NCBI GenBank assembly: GCA_002452265.1
Contig: DKEW01000055.1
Location: 18,255 to 82,254 of the forward strand
Reading direction: 5' to 3'
Length of the DNA: 64,000 nt
Origin: Pelobacter sp. UBA6812
Lineage (GTDB): Bacteria > Desulfobacterota > Desulfuromonadia > Desulfuromonadales > Syntrophotaleaceae
Part shown: positions 15,822-24,052 of the stretch, piece by piece
Layout: each line of letters opens with the position of its first letter
Position numbering within the stretch: position 1 is the stretch's first letter
Program-made: the position numbers and the translations under genes
Notes under the pieces: model-generated
What the model saw: only the letters and a program-made list of their open reading frames with translations
Databases searched by the model: none
What the model was told of the DNA's origin: nothing

Positions 15822-18166
15822 CTCCTGTCGGGGGGATGCAGGCATGCTACGCCTGGCTGGCGCTGCGTCGCAAAAGAATGTACCTGTTGTGCCTGACGCT
15901 GCTGGTGCTGTGCGGCGCGACCATGCTCACGTTGCAGGTCCGGGACGATATCGGCATCATGTTGCCTGCTTCGGCAACCCTGCAGCGCAGCCTTGCCCTG
16001 ATGGACATGACCCCGTTTGCTCGCACGGTGTTTATTGAACTGCAGGACCACAATGCCGGCGGCGCGGGAGACCAGCTTGTGTCTGTCGCGAAGGCGGTCA
16101 CCGCAAAGCTGAAACCGCCGCATTTTTCGCCGGTGTTGCCGGACAATCAGGCCATCCCCTCCCCGAGGGAGCTGCTGCGCCTGCTGCCATCGCTGGTCGA
16201 TGCCGCCGACCTGGCAGATCTGCAGGCACGGATCAGCCCCGAGGCGATGTCCCGGCGCATGGCAGGCAATTATACGGCTTTGCTGGGCATGAACGGGGTG
16301 CTTTCCAAACGCTTCATTCAGGTCGATCCGCTGGGGTTTCTGGAAGTACTGCTGGCCAAATGGAATCGCTTGCACATGTTTGGCGGGGCCCGGATGCAGG
16401 ACGGTTTTTTGCTCAAACCGGACGGACGCACCCTGTTGATCATGCTCAAGACCGATGTGTCCGTGACCGATGCCGGCCAGTCCGAGGCGCTGATGGGGGA
16501 GATCGATGCTGCACTGCTGAGCCTTCCGGCGGGTATCGAAGCCACCGTTCTCAGTGGGCATCGTTATGCGTTGGCCAATGCGCGCACCATAAAAAGCGAT
16601 CTTAAGCGGGTGTTTAGTGCCTCCGCCCTGGGATTGTTGCTGATCTTCATGGTTTTTATCCGCTCGCGGGATGTGGTGTGGATTGCCTTGCTGCCGGGCG
16701 CCGTGTTGCTGATTGCCGGCGCGGTACTGGCCTGGTGTTACGATGCCGTGTCCGGCATTACCCTCGGTTTTGGCGCGGTGCTGCTCGGCATCACCGTTGA
16801 TTTTGCGCTGCATGTCTGGTTTGCCCTGCGGCATGCCGGGGGCACGCCCGGCCAGGCAGTGGCCCGCGTGGCGCGACCCGTTTTATATGGCGCCGCGACC
16901 TCCATGGCAGCTTTTGCCGCGTTATTGACATCGGATATCACAGGTATTCGTCAGTTGGCCGTGTTTGCGCTGGTCGGTCTGGTGAGCGGCCTGTTGCTGG
17001 CCTTGCTGGTATTGCCGCATCTGGTACACCCTGCCGGTGTCCGGCAGGCGGCCCTGTTGCAGGTCGGAACCGGGCGCTGGAACCTGCCGCTGGCGGCATT
17101 GGTGGTCGTCGCCCTCGGGATTGGCCTCTGGGCGGGTGCCGGTGTGGGGATCGATCGGCAGTTACGTTCTGTCGGCATGTTCACCGAGGAATTGCAGCAG
17201 GCAGAACAGCGCATTCGCCACAACTGGGGCGGTGCCAGGGATTCGGCGGTGCTGTTCGCGGAAGGTACGACCCTCGATCAGGCTCTGGAGCGCAACCACC
17301 GGTTGGCGCAGGTGTTGGCGGACCAGCTGCCGGACAGCGGCGTTGTCTCTCTCGATAGCTTGTGGCCACCGGCTTCGGTGCAGCACGCCAATCGGGCACG
17401 CTGGGCCCGATTCGTCGCAGAGCATGGTCGCGACATGACCTCGGCGCTGTCCGTCGTTGCTGCCGGCTACGGCTTCTCGGCGCAGGCGTTCGCCCCCTTT
17501 ACCGGATTTTTGAACGAACCGCCCTCGCGTCTCGACCCCGAATTTTTTGACCGGGCCGGAGTGGGATCGTTGAACGGTTTTTTACACGTGGTCGACGGGG
17601 GCAAACAGTATATGCTGAGCTTGCTGCCCGATACCCTTGAAGTGCGACAGCTGGCAGCTTCCGGCGGCTTGCCCGAGGGAGTGACCCTGGTCTCCAGTCA
17701 GGCTCTGGGGGGCCTGCTTGGACAGGCTATCAGCAAGGATTTTATCGTTTTCGTCGGTGTGGCGTGCGGCAGCATGTTTTTGTTGTTGTTGATGTTTTTT
17801 CGCCGTTTTGGATTCGCCCTGCTGGCCATGGTGCCGTTAGTGAGCGGTATCGTTGCTGTGTTGCTGCTGATGCGTGTAAGCGGTGGTTCCTTCAACCTGT
17901 TCAACGTGGTGGCCTTACCGCTGGTCATCGGCCTCGGCGCTGATTACGGTATATTCATGGTGTGCAAGGCACGCTCCGGCGCGGATCTCGGCACCTCAAG
18001 AGCGGTGCTGGTATCCGGACTCACCACGGTGGTTGGCTTCGGCGCGCTGGTCCTGGCCCGACACCCCGGCCTGCATACCCTCGGCTGCACCGTACTGGTC
18101 GGAGTCGGCGTGGCGATCCCGGTGGCATTGTTGCTGGTACCGGCCCTTTACAGGCGGGCCGCATGA
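15818..18166 (+). CDS. MMPL/RND-type lipid exporter (ApeM-like)
   Basis: A 782-aa inner-membrane protein. It has one N-terminal membrane helix, a periplasmic domain, a block of membrane helices (about residues 265-410), a second periplasmic domain and a second block (about 640-780). Repeated GLGADYGIFM-like segments (GITVDFALHVWF and GLGADYGIFMVCK) are the RND proton-relay region. It likely extracts the finished polyene lipid for transfer to LolA. ATG 15818 overlaps the lolA stop; ATG 15836 is a possible alternative. Confidence 0.9.
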   Translation: MTPVGGMQACYAWLALRRKRMYLLCLTLLVLCGATMLTLQVRDDIGIMLPASATLQRSLALMDMTPFARTVFIELQDHNAGGAGDQLVSVAKAVTAKLKPPHFSPVLPDNQAIPSPRELLRLLPSLVDAADLADLQARISPEAMSRRMAGNYTALLGMNGVLSKRFIQVDPLGFLEVLLAKWNRLHMFGGARMQDGFLLKPDGRTLLIMLKTDVSVTDAGQSEALMGEIDAALLSLPAGIEATVLSGHRYALANARTIKSDLKRVFSASALGLLLIFMVFIRSRDVVWIALLPGAVLLIAGAVLAWCYDAVSGITLGFGAVLLGITVDFALHVWFALRHAGGTPGQAVARVARPVLYGAATSMAAFAALLTSDITGIRQLAVFALVGLVSGLLLALLVLPHLVHPAGVRQAALLQVGTGRWNLPLAALVVVALGIGLWAGAGVGIDRQLRSVGMFTEELQQAEQRIRHNWGGARDSAVLFAEGTTLDQALERNHRLAQVLADQLPDSGVVSLDSLWPPASVQHANRARWARFVAEHGRDMTSALSVVAAGYGFSAQAFAPFTGFLNEPPSRLDPEFFDRAGVGSLNGFLHVVDGGKQYMLSLLPDTLEVRQLAASGGLPEGVTLVSSQALGGLLGQAISKDFIVFVGVACGSMFLLLLMFFRRFGFALLAMVPLVSGIVAVLLLMRVSGGSFNLFNVVALPLVIGLGADYGIFMVCKARSGADLGTSRAVLVSGLTTVVGFGALVLARHPGLHTLGCTVLVGVGVAIPVALLLVPALYRRAA

Positions 18167-18843
18167 AATATCCACTGCTACTGGCAGCGCTGCTGGTGCT
18201 GTTGTGCGGATGCGCCGTGCCATCTGTCGATCCGCCCGGCACCGCCGCGCCAAGTCCCCGGTCCGAAGCCCTGGCGGGGAGCTTCTGGGGCCATAGCGGC
18301 CATCTGTTCCAGGGGCGTTACAGTGCGGTTTTACAGTGGGATGATAATCTGGTCACTTTCCAGGGGGTGCTGGTGGTCGACACCTTGCAGCGGCAGGCCC
18401 GTCTGGTGGCTCTGTCCGACCTGGGGGCCCGGTTGTTCGATGTCACCCTGACCCCGGAGCAGGCCTCGGTGCATACGTCGCTGCCGCATCTCGGTATTTC
18501 GCGCATGCGCAAGCGGGTCGTGACAGCCGTGCGCCGGATGCTGCTTACGCATCTTCCCGGGATTCGTGACGGCGTGACGCTCGATACGCAACCCCGGTTG
18601 AGCCGCTGCAGCCATGACGTTTGTCTGGTTTGCGGATTTGATCCCGATACGGGGTTGTTGCTTTACAAACAATATCGCACCCGCCAACCTCTGTGGCGTG
18701 TTACTTTTAGCGATTACCGGCAGTCAGGCGGTTATCAGGTCCCTTGGCGGTTCGCGTATAACGATAGCCGTGGGGGCGATAGCCTGACGATGGAATGGAA
18801 CCCGGAAAGAAAAAGTCTGAACCATGAGTCAATTACGCACTGA
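18163..18843 (+). CDS. DUF3261 lipoprotein (ApeN-like)
   Basis: A 226-aa protein with a lipoprotein signal (MKYPLLLAALLVLLCGC, Cys near residue 17). The mature domain matches the DUF3261 pattern by position and features (W.....F.g.L..D......VALSDLGARLFDV) and ends with VPWRFAYNDSRGGDSLTMEW. These outer-membrane lipoproteins accompany MMPL and LolA in aryl polyene clusters. ATGA overlap upstream; its last 20 bases overlap the following gene. Confidence 0.82.
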   Translation: MKYPLLLAALLVLLCGCAVPSVDPPGTAAPSPRSEALAGSFWGHSGHLFQGRYSAVLQWDDNLVTFQGVLVVDTLQRQARLVALSDLGARLFDVTLTPEQASVHTSLPHLGISRMRKRVVTAVRRMLLTHLPGIRDGVTLDTQPRLSRCSHDVCLVCGFDPDTGLLLYKQYRTRQPLWRVTFSDYRQSGGYQVPWRFAYNDSRGGDSLTMEWNPERKSLNHESITH

Positions 18844-19222
18844 ACTCGCATCGCACACCCTGGGGCCTGCACGCAAGTGTGCCGACGGATGGCACCAGAC
18901 CTTCTATCTGCCCGAGTCGTTCGCCGGTTTCGAGGGGCATTTCCCCGATAATCCGGTGGTGCCGGCCGTGGTGCAGCTGCTGATGGGATTGCTCTTGGCG
19001 GAAGCGGCAGCAGGCAAAGCCCTGGCCATTGTCCAGGTAGTCAAGGCCAAGTTTCTGCAACCCTTGCGGCCCCTTGAAACAATCGAGGTTTATTGCGTGC
19101 AGGAGCAAGAGGATGGCTTGTGCTGCAAGGTTGAAATTTCATCCGCATCCGGTATGGCATCGCAGTTCCGGCTGATTCTGTCGGCATCCGCGGAGCATCG
19201 GCAAGGAAAGGGCGGGGAATGA
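18824..19222 (+). CDS. ApeI-like FabA/FabZ-family dehydratase
   Basis: A 132-aa hot-dog protein. The active-site segment is FEGHFPDNPVVPAVVQLLM (about residues 33-51), with the FabZ His in GHFP. The usual PG after the loop is PA here. In APE biosynthesis ApeI partners with ApeP. The gene begins within the last 20 bases of the DUF3261 gene and ends in an ATGA overlap. Confidence 0.86.
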   Translation: MSQLRTELASHTLGPARKCADGWHQTFYLPESFAGFEGHFPDNPVVPAVVQLLMGLLLAEAAAGKALAIVQVVKAKFLQPLRPLETIEVYCVQEQEDGLCCKVEISSASGMASQFRLILSASAEHRQGKGGE

Positions 19223-19671
19223 GAAAACCGTATTTTCCGGACAAAAAAGGTCCATCTCCATTGAGCTTTACCGTTGAACGCCGGGTGCGTTTTGAAGAGG
19301 TCGATCCCCTTGGCATCGTCTGGCACGGGCGCTATGCGAGCTATTTTGAAGATGCCCGCGTCGCCCATGGCGACTACTTCGGTATCGGTTATCTGGACTT
19401 TTACAAATACGGCATCACCACCCCGATCAAACAGTTTCACGTCGATTACGCCCAGCCATTGATCTACGGGGAAACGTATGCCATCGAGGCCCGGCTGCAC
19501 TGGACCGAAGCGGCGCGGCTGAATTATGAATTTTTCATCACCAATGCCGCCGGGGATCTGCTGACGAGCGGTTATTCGATACAGCTGATGGTTGATGAGC
19601 ATCGCGAGTTGCTGGTTTTTCCACCCGAATTTTACGTGGAATTCCTGGAAAATTGGCGGGTGAAACAATGA
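19219..19671 (+). CDS. 4HBT/YbgC-type acyl-CoA or acyl-ACP thioesterase
   Basis: A 150-aa hot-dog thioesterase. VRFEEVDPLGIVWHGRYASYFEDAR (about residues 20-44) holds the catalytic Asp and the conserved HGRY/YFE motif of the 4-hydroxybenzoyl-CoA thioesterase family (ApeK position). It would release or edit the acyl chain. It is coupled by ATGA to the dehydratase upstream and to a tiny frame downstream. Confidence 0.88.
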   Translation: MRKPYFPDKKGPSPLSFTVERRVRFEEVDPLGIVWHGRYASYFEDARVAHGDYFGIGYLDFYKYGITTPIKQFHVDYAQPLIYGETYAIEARLHWTEAARLNYEFFITNAAGDLLTSGYSIQLMVDEHRELLVFPPEFYVEFLENWRVKQ

Positions 19672-19733
19672 TTTTGCCGAAGATGTCGATGGGTAAAATT
19701 GCCCGGCACTGCGTGATGGAGGGGCTGGCATGA
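19668..19733 (+). pseudogene. 21-codon remnant of an adenylate-forming enzyme (A10 motif)
   Basis: The frame starts in an ATGA overlap with the thioesterase stop and ends in an ATGA overlap with the glycosyltransferase start, so it is fully chained into the operon. It encodes LPKMSMGKIAR near its start. That reads as the A10 motif (LPxxxxGKIxR) carrying the catalytic lysine at the very C-terminus of ANL-superfamily ligases. The likely history is an internal deletion that removed an acyl-AMP ligase gene and left its last 20 codons. A full AMP-ligase with a different C-terminus (PTQGMGKLADW) remains at 24049. Chance cannot be excluded for so short a peptide. Confidence 0.5.
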
Positions 19734-20899
19734 GCGCCTTGTGCAAGTGGCTGGTGGTCGTTCCGGTCTATAACCACGGCGGGACGCTGCGTCAGGTGGT
19801 TGAGCAGACTCTGACGATCCACCCCCATGTCCTGGTGGTGGATGACGGCAGCACCGATGGCGGAGCCGATTCCCTTGCAGGGCTGCCGTGCGAGATCGTT
19901 CGCCATCCTGCCAACCGCGGCAAGGGGGCGGCCATTCTCAGTGCCGCGGCTTTTGCCCGTGAACGCGGCATGACACACATCATCACCCTGGATGCCGATG
20001 GGCAGCATGATCCTGCCGATATCCCGAAGTTCTTTCCGCAGATCGACTCCGAGCCAACGGCGATCGTGGTCGGCGCCAGGGATTTCAGCGTACCCAATAT
20101 TCCGGGCAGTTCCCGCTTCGGACGCAAATTTTCCCGCTTCTGGTTGCGGGTGCAGACCGGTTGCGATGTCAGCGACGTGCAGAGCGGTTTTCGTGCTTAT
20201 CCGGTGCAGGTGCTGGAACAGCTGGCGCTGGGCGAAACAGGCTACGCTTTTGAGGTTGAAGTGCTGGTCAAGGCGGCCTGGGCCGGATTTCCCCTGCGCG
20301 ATATAGACATCTCCGTTTACTATCCGGAGCCGGACAAGCGCGTATCGCACTTCGACAAGCTGCGGGATAATGTCCGCATCAGTTTGCTCAACACGCGGCT
20401 TACCACCCGTTCCATGTTGCCGGTGCCGCATCGCAAATATGCCGTCGATGGCGAGGGCAGGGTGAGCGTGATTCGCCCGTTGCGCTCGTTGCGGCTACTG
20501 CTTGCGGACAATGCCACCCCCCGTGAACTGGCCCTGTCGGGGATGCTGGGCATGGCGTTGGGGACCTTGCCGCTTATCGGCCTGCACTCCATCAGTATCT
20601 TATTCTCCGCCGGCTATCTGCGCCTTAACCGTATCTGCGCCCTGGCCGTGAGCCAGCTGTGCATGCCGCCACTGGTGCCGGCGTTGTGTATCGAAGCCGG
20701 CTATTTTATGCGGCATGGACGGTTTTTGACCGAAATCTCCATGGAGACCCTCGGTCATCAGGTGCTGCAACGGTTGGGGGATTATGTCCTCGGCTCCGTG
20801 GCTATGGCGCCGATACTGGCATTGCTGGTGGCCGGACCTTTGTATGGCCTGGCCTGCCTGGTGCAGCGCAGCCTTAAACCGGGAGTGCGGCATGAATAG
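19730..20899 (+). CDS. GT2 glycosyltransferase with C-terminal DUF2062 domain
   Basis: A 389-aa fusion. Residues about 7-230 are a family 2 glycosyltransferase (VVPVYNHGGTLRQVV, VVDDGSTDGG, RGKGAAILSA, TLDADGQHDPAD with the DxD-type motif, and QSGFRAYP), similar to dolichol-phosphate mannosyltransferase. The C-terminal about 130 residues have hydrophobic helices of DUF2062 type (TPRELALSGMLGMALGTLPLIGLHS). It may add a sugar to the polyene or its lipid head. GGAGGGG is a good ribosome site before ATG 19730. It overlaps the next gene by 8 bases. Confidence 0.88.
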   Translation: MSALCKWLVVVPVYNHGGTLRQVVEQTLTIHPHVLVVDDGSTDGGADSLAGLPCEIVRHPANRGKGAAILSAAAFARERGMTHIITLDADGQHDPADIPKFFPQIDSEPTAIVVGARDFSVPNIPGSSRFGRKFSRFWLRVQTGCDVSDVQSGFRAYPVQVLEQLALGETGYAFEVEVLVKAAWAGFPLRDIDISVYYPEPDKRVSHFDKLRDNVRISLLNTRLTTRSMLPVPHRKYAVDGEGRVSVIRPLRSLRLLLADNATPRELALSGMLGMALGTLPLIGLHSISILFSAGYLRLNRICALAVSQLCMPPLVPALCIEAGYFMRHGRFLTEISMETLGHQVLQRLGDYVLGSVAMAPILALLVAGPLYGLACLVQRSLKPGVRHE

Positions 20900-21803
20900 T
20901 CCTGCGGCAAAAACCGCCTGGTCGAGCAAAAGCCTCGGAAACCGCTTTCAGCATCAGATCTTTTATGCTCTGCTGCGTCTGGCCGGACCCTGGCCGGCTT
21001 ATGGGCTACTGCATCTGGTGGTGTTCTGGTACAATCTGCGGCCGTCGGTAAGGCGCAACGCCGGCTATTTTCTTGCCCGGCGTTTCGGACGGCAGGCTTG
21101 GCCGCAGCGTTTCTGGCAGAGCTTCCGGCTTAGCCTGTCTTTCGGCAAGGTGCTGCTGGACCGGGCCATGCTCGGGGTGTTGGGGCGGGGCGAGGTGACG
21201 GTCGCTGCGGAGGATATGGACAGCCTGCGCCAGATGTTGGCCCGTGGCCGGGGGGTGGTGATGCTCAATGCCCACTTCGGTTGTTGGCAAACCGGCATGG
21301 CGGGCCTTGAAGCCATCGACCGGCCGGTGAATATCGTTCTGCAAAAAGGCGCGGGCGATGTGGACAAACACTATTTCGAGCATCGCTCCGGGCAGGCCGT
21401 CGTTAATCTTATCGATCCCAACGGACCTTTCGGGGGGACTCTCGATATGCTGGCGGCGCTCAAGCGCAACGAAATCGTCTGCATTATGGGCGATCGGGTG
21501 GTGGATGGCGACGCGAACACCGTTGCCGTTGATTTTATGGGTGGCAAAGTACGCATGCCGTTTTCCATTTTTGCCATCGCCTCGGCGGCTCGTGCTCAGG
21601 TTGCCGTAACCTTGATCGAGCGGCAGGGGCCGGGCCTGGCCAAGGTTCATTTTGCCGATTGTTTCGAGGTGCCGCCCGATTTGGGAAAAAGTCCTGCGGC
21701 CTTGTGCCCCTGGGTGCAGCGTTATGCCAGTGCTCTGGAACGCATGGCCTGGCAAAAGCCTTACCAGTTTTTCAACTTTTTTGATATGTGGGAAAAGGAG
21801 TAG
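20892..21803 (+). CDS. LpxL/HtrB-like lysophospholipid acyltransferase
   Basis: A 303-aa protein of the lipid A acyltransferase-like LPLAT family. LNAHFGCWQTG (about residue 128) corresponds to the HFGNWE block of HtrB, and IVCIMGDRVVDG to the D-R block (MxxDR). It likely acylates a glycolipid with a chain from ACP2, encoded directly downstream. It starts 8 bases inside the glycosyltransferase gene; the longer frame from 20784 is spurious. Confidence 0.85.
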   Translation: MNSPAAKTAWSSKSLGNRFQHQIFYALLRLAGPWPAYGLLHLVVFWYNLRPSVRRNAGYFLARRFGRQAWPQRFWQSFRLSLSFGKVLLDRAMLGVLGRGEVTVAAEDMDSLRQMLARGRGVVMLNAHFGCWQTGMAGLEAIDRPVNIVLQKGAGDVDKHYFEHRSGQAVVNLIDPNGPFGGTLDMLAALKRNEIVCIMGDRVVDGDANTVAVDFMGGKVRMPFSIFAIASAARAQVAVTLIERQGPGLAKVHFADCFEVPPDLGKSPAALCPWVQRYASALERMAWQKPYQFFNFFDMWEKE

Positions 21804-21805
21804 AG

Positions 21806-22057
21806 ATGTCGCTTAAGGAAGAGCTTAAGCAGGCCATTGTAGCCGATCTGAACCTGGAAGATATATCTCCTGATGAAATCGAGGACGACGAACCTTTGTT
21901 CGGCGAAGGTCTGGGGCTCGATTCCCTCGATGCGGTAGAGCTTGTCGTGTTGCTGCAAAAGCATTTCGGCATCGAGGTCAAGGATATGGAAGAAGGGCGG
22001 CAGGCGTTTGTCTCCATCGATGCGCTGGCGGCATTTATAGAGCAACGCCGGGGTTGA
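21806..22057 (+). CDS. Acyl carrier protein 2
   Basis: An 83-aa ACP with LDSLDAVELVVLLQ (Ser at about residue 38). AAGGAG lies 5 bases upstream of ATG 21806. It sits one base ahead of KS3, matching the ACP-KS order of aryl polyene cores. Confidence 0.94.
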   Translation: MSLKEELKQAIVADLNLEDISPDEIEDDEPLFGEGLGLDSLDAVELVVLLQKHFGIEVKDMEEGRQAFVSIDALAAFIEQRRG

Positions 22058-22058
22058 T

Positions 22059-23246
22059 ATGACGGGCACTGTTTGTGTAACCGGGCTCGGTTGTCTGTGC
22101 GGCGCCGGGGGATCCCTGCCGGAAATCATGCATACCCTGTATGCCGGTCGACGTGCGCCCTGTGCCCCTACCAGGATGCGCTGCGAGCATGATGTGGTCT
22201 ATCCGGTGTTTGAGCTGCCGGCATCCATCGACCTGCCGGTTGATTCCCGGACCAATCGCTCGCTGGCCATGGCCGTGGTTGCGGCTCGTGAAGCTCTGCA
22301 GCAGGCAGGTCTTACGCCGGATCTGCTGGCCGGTAAGCGTGTCGGAGTATGCCTCGGGACCTCGACCGGAGCATCCCTCAACCTGCTCGACTATTATGCC
22401 AGCCATAAAGCCGGTCAGCCTGGCGATCCCGCCGAAGTGGCCTTGTGGCGGTACAGCAATCCGGGGCTGGGGCTGGCGCGTATATTGGATCTGAATGGAC
22501 CGGTCCAGACCGTGGTCAACGCCTGTTCTTCCGGCAGCGATGCCGTGGGGATCGCCATGTCCTGGCTGCAACAGGGGCTGTGTGATGTGGTGCTGGCCGG
22601 CGGCACCGACGAGTTGAGCATGGTGCCCTACAACGGGTTTATCCGCTTGATGATCTACGACAGTCAGCCGTGCCGTCCCTTCGATGTGCGGCGCAAAGGG
22701 CTGAATCTCGGCGAAGGCGCCGGCATGCTGGTGCTGGAACGGCGCAGCCACGCCGATCAGCGCGGTGCCGGGGTGCTGGCGGTGGCGGCAGGCTTCGGCA
22801 GTGCCGCCGACGCGCATCATCTGACTGCGCCGCATCCCGATGGCAGCAGCCTGCGACGCGCCACGCAGCAAGCACTGGCGCAGGTGGGTATCGATGCCGG
22901 GCAGGTAGGTTTTATTAACGCCCATGGCACCGCGACCCCGAACAACGACCAAGCTGAGGCGAAGGTCTTGGCGGATATTTTCCCGCATGCGCCGGTGGTG
23001 GCGACCAAGGGGTATACCGGTCATACCCTCGGTGCGGCCGGAGCCATCGAAGCGGTGTTCACCGTGGCGGCCCTGCGGGATGGCAAACTTCCAGCCAGCA
23101 TCGGCTGCGAACAGCCGGATCCGGCGTTGCAGGTGACCCCGGTGCAAGTCGAGACTCCTGTGGCTGCGGCGTACGGCCTGACCCAGTCCCTGGGGTTTGG
23201 CGGCAATAACGCGGTGCTGGTATTTGGACGAGGAGATCAGGCATGA
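22059..23246 (+). CDS. Beta-ketoacyl-ACP synthase, ApeO-like (KS3)
   Basis: A 395-aa ketosynthase with an intact triad: Cys in VNACSSGSDAVG (about residue 159), His in NAHGTATPNNDQAEA, and His in TKGYTGHTLGAAGAIEA. TPNNDQAE after the first His is typical of the APE ketosynthase class. In known systems ApeO forms a heterodimer with the chain-length-factor-like ApeC; such a protein is encoded immediately downstream with an ATGA overlap. Confidence 0.9.
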   Translation: MTGTVCVTGLGCLCGAGGSLPEIMHTLYAGRRAPCAPTRMRCEHDVVYPVFELPASIDLPVDSRTNRSLAMAVVAAREALQQAGLTPDLLAGKRVGVCLGTSTGASLNLLDYYASHKAGQPGDPAEVALWRYSNPGLGLARILDLNGPVQTVVNACSSGSDAVGIAMSWLQQGLCDVVLAGGTDELSMVPYNGFIRLMIYDSQPCRPFDVRRKGLNLGEGAGMLVLERRSHADQRGAGVLAVAAGFGSAADAHHLTAPHPDGSSLRRATQQALAQVGIDAGQVGFINAHGTATPNNDQAEAKVLADIFPHAPVVATKGYTGHTLGAAGAIEAVFTVAALRDGKLPASIGCEQPDPALQVTPVQVETPVAAAYGLTQSLGFGGNNAVLVFGRGDQA

Positions 23247-24052
23247 GGCTTGCCATTGATGGCCTGGGCCTGGTCGGGCCCTTCGGGCTCGGTAGCGGCG
23301 CCCTTCAAGCAGCGCAGAATGTATCGGCCATGCCGGCGCAGGCCGATGTTGCCGAACTGGCGCGGTTTTTCAACAAGCGCGAACTGCGGCGGGTTTCGCA
23401 TTTTTGCCGGTTGGCATTATTGGGGGCGACCCTGGCGGTGGAAGACGGCTGCTTCGCCGGCATCGCCAAGGAGCGCATCGGGCTGATTCTGGCCACCGGG
23501 CATGGTCCGGTCGCCACGACCTTCGATTTTCTCGATTCCATGCATGAATTTGGTGCCAAGCTGGCTTCCCCGACGGCTTTTTCCACCTCCATTCACAATG
23601 TGGCGGCCTCCACCATTTCCATTATGTCCGGCTACACCGGTCCCTGTCTGACCGTCAACCAGTTCGCCATGTCCTGGGCTTCGGCCCTGTTGACGGCTTG
23701 GTGCTGGCTGGCCGAATCCCGCGTGGAGCGGGTGCTGGTCGGCGCGGTCGACGAATACCAGCCGCTGCTGGTCGAGGCCGCACGTCAGGCAGATTCTCCG
23801 TTGGCTACCGGCGAGGGCGCCGTATTCCTGGCCCTTTCCGCCGCTCAGTCTGGCCGTTACGGCATGATCACCGACGTGGCCATGGGCAACCTTGCTCCTC
23901 CTGCATCGCCGTCACCCCTGCCTTATGAATTGCCCGCCGGTCAGGCCTTTACCCTTGCCGCCGCGCTGGTAAACGGTGCGTTCGGCCAGCCGTTGGTAGC
24001 CACAGAGCCCGACGGCGCCTGGAGCACCATCACCCTGGGGCCGCCTTTATGA
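23243..24052 (+). CDS. Chain-length-factor-like ketosynthase partner (ApeC-like)
   Basis: A 269-aa protein with the N-terminal ketosynthase fold only (about two-thirds the length of a KS). Where a KS has its catalytic Cys this protein has CLTVNQFAMSWASAL, with Gln at the nucleophile position as in chain length factors of type II polyketide synthases. No His pair is visible. It should be a non-condensing partner of KS3. It is coupled by ATGA overlaps to KS3 and to the ligase gene. Confidence 0.85.
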   Translation: MRLAIDGLGLVGPFGLGSGALQAAQNVSAMPAQADVAELARFFNKRELRRVSHFCRLALLGATLAVEDGCFAGIAKERIGLILATGHGPVATTFDFLDSMHEFGAKLASPTAFSTSIHNVAASTISIMSGYTGPCLTVNQFAMSWASALLTAWCWLAESRVERVLVGAVDEYQPLLVEAARQADSPLATGEGAVFLALSAAQSGRYGMITDVAMGNLAPPASPSPLPYELPAGQAFTLAAALVNGAFGQPLVATEPDGAWSTITLGPPL

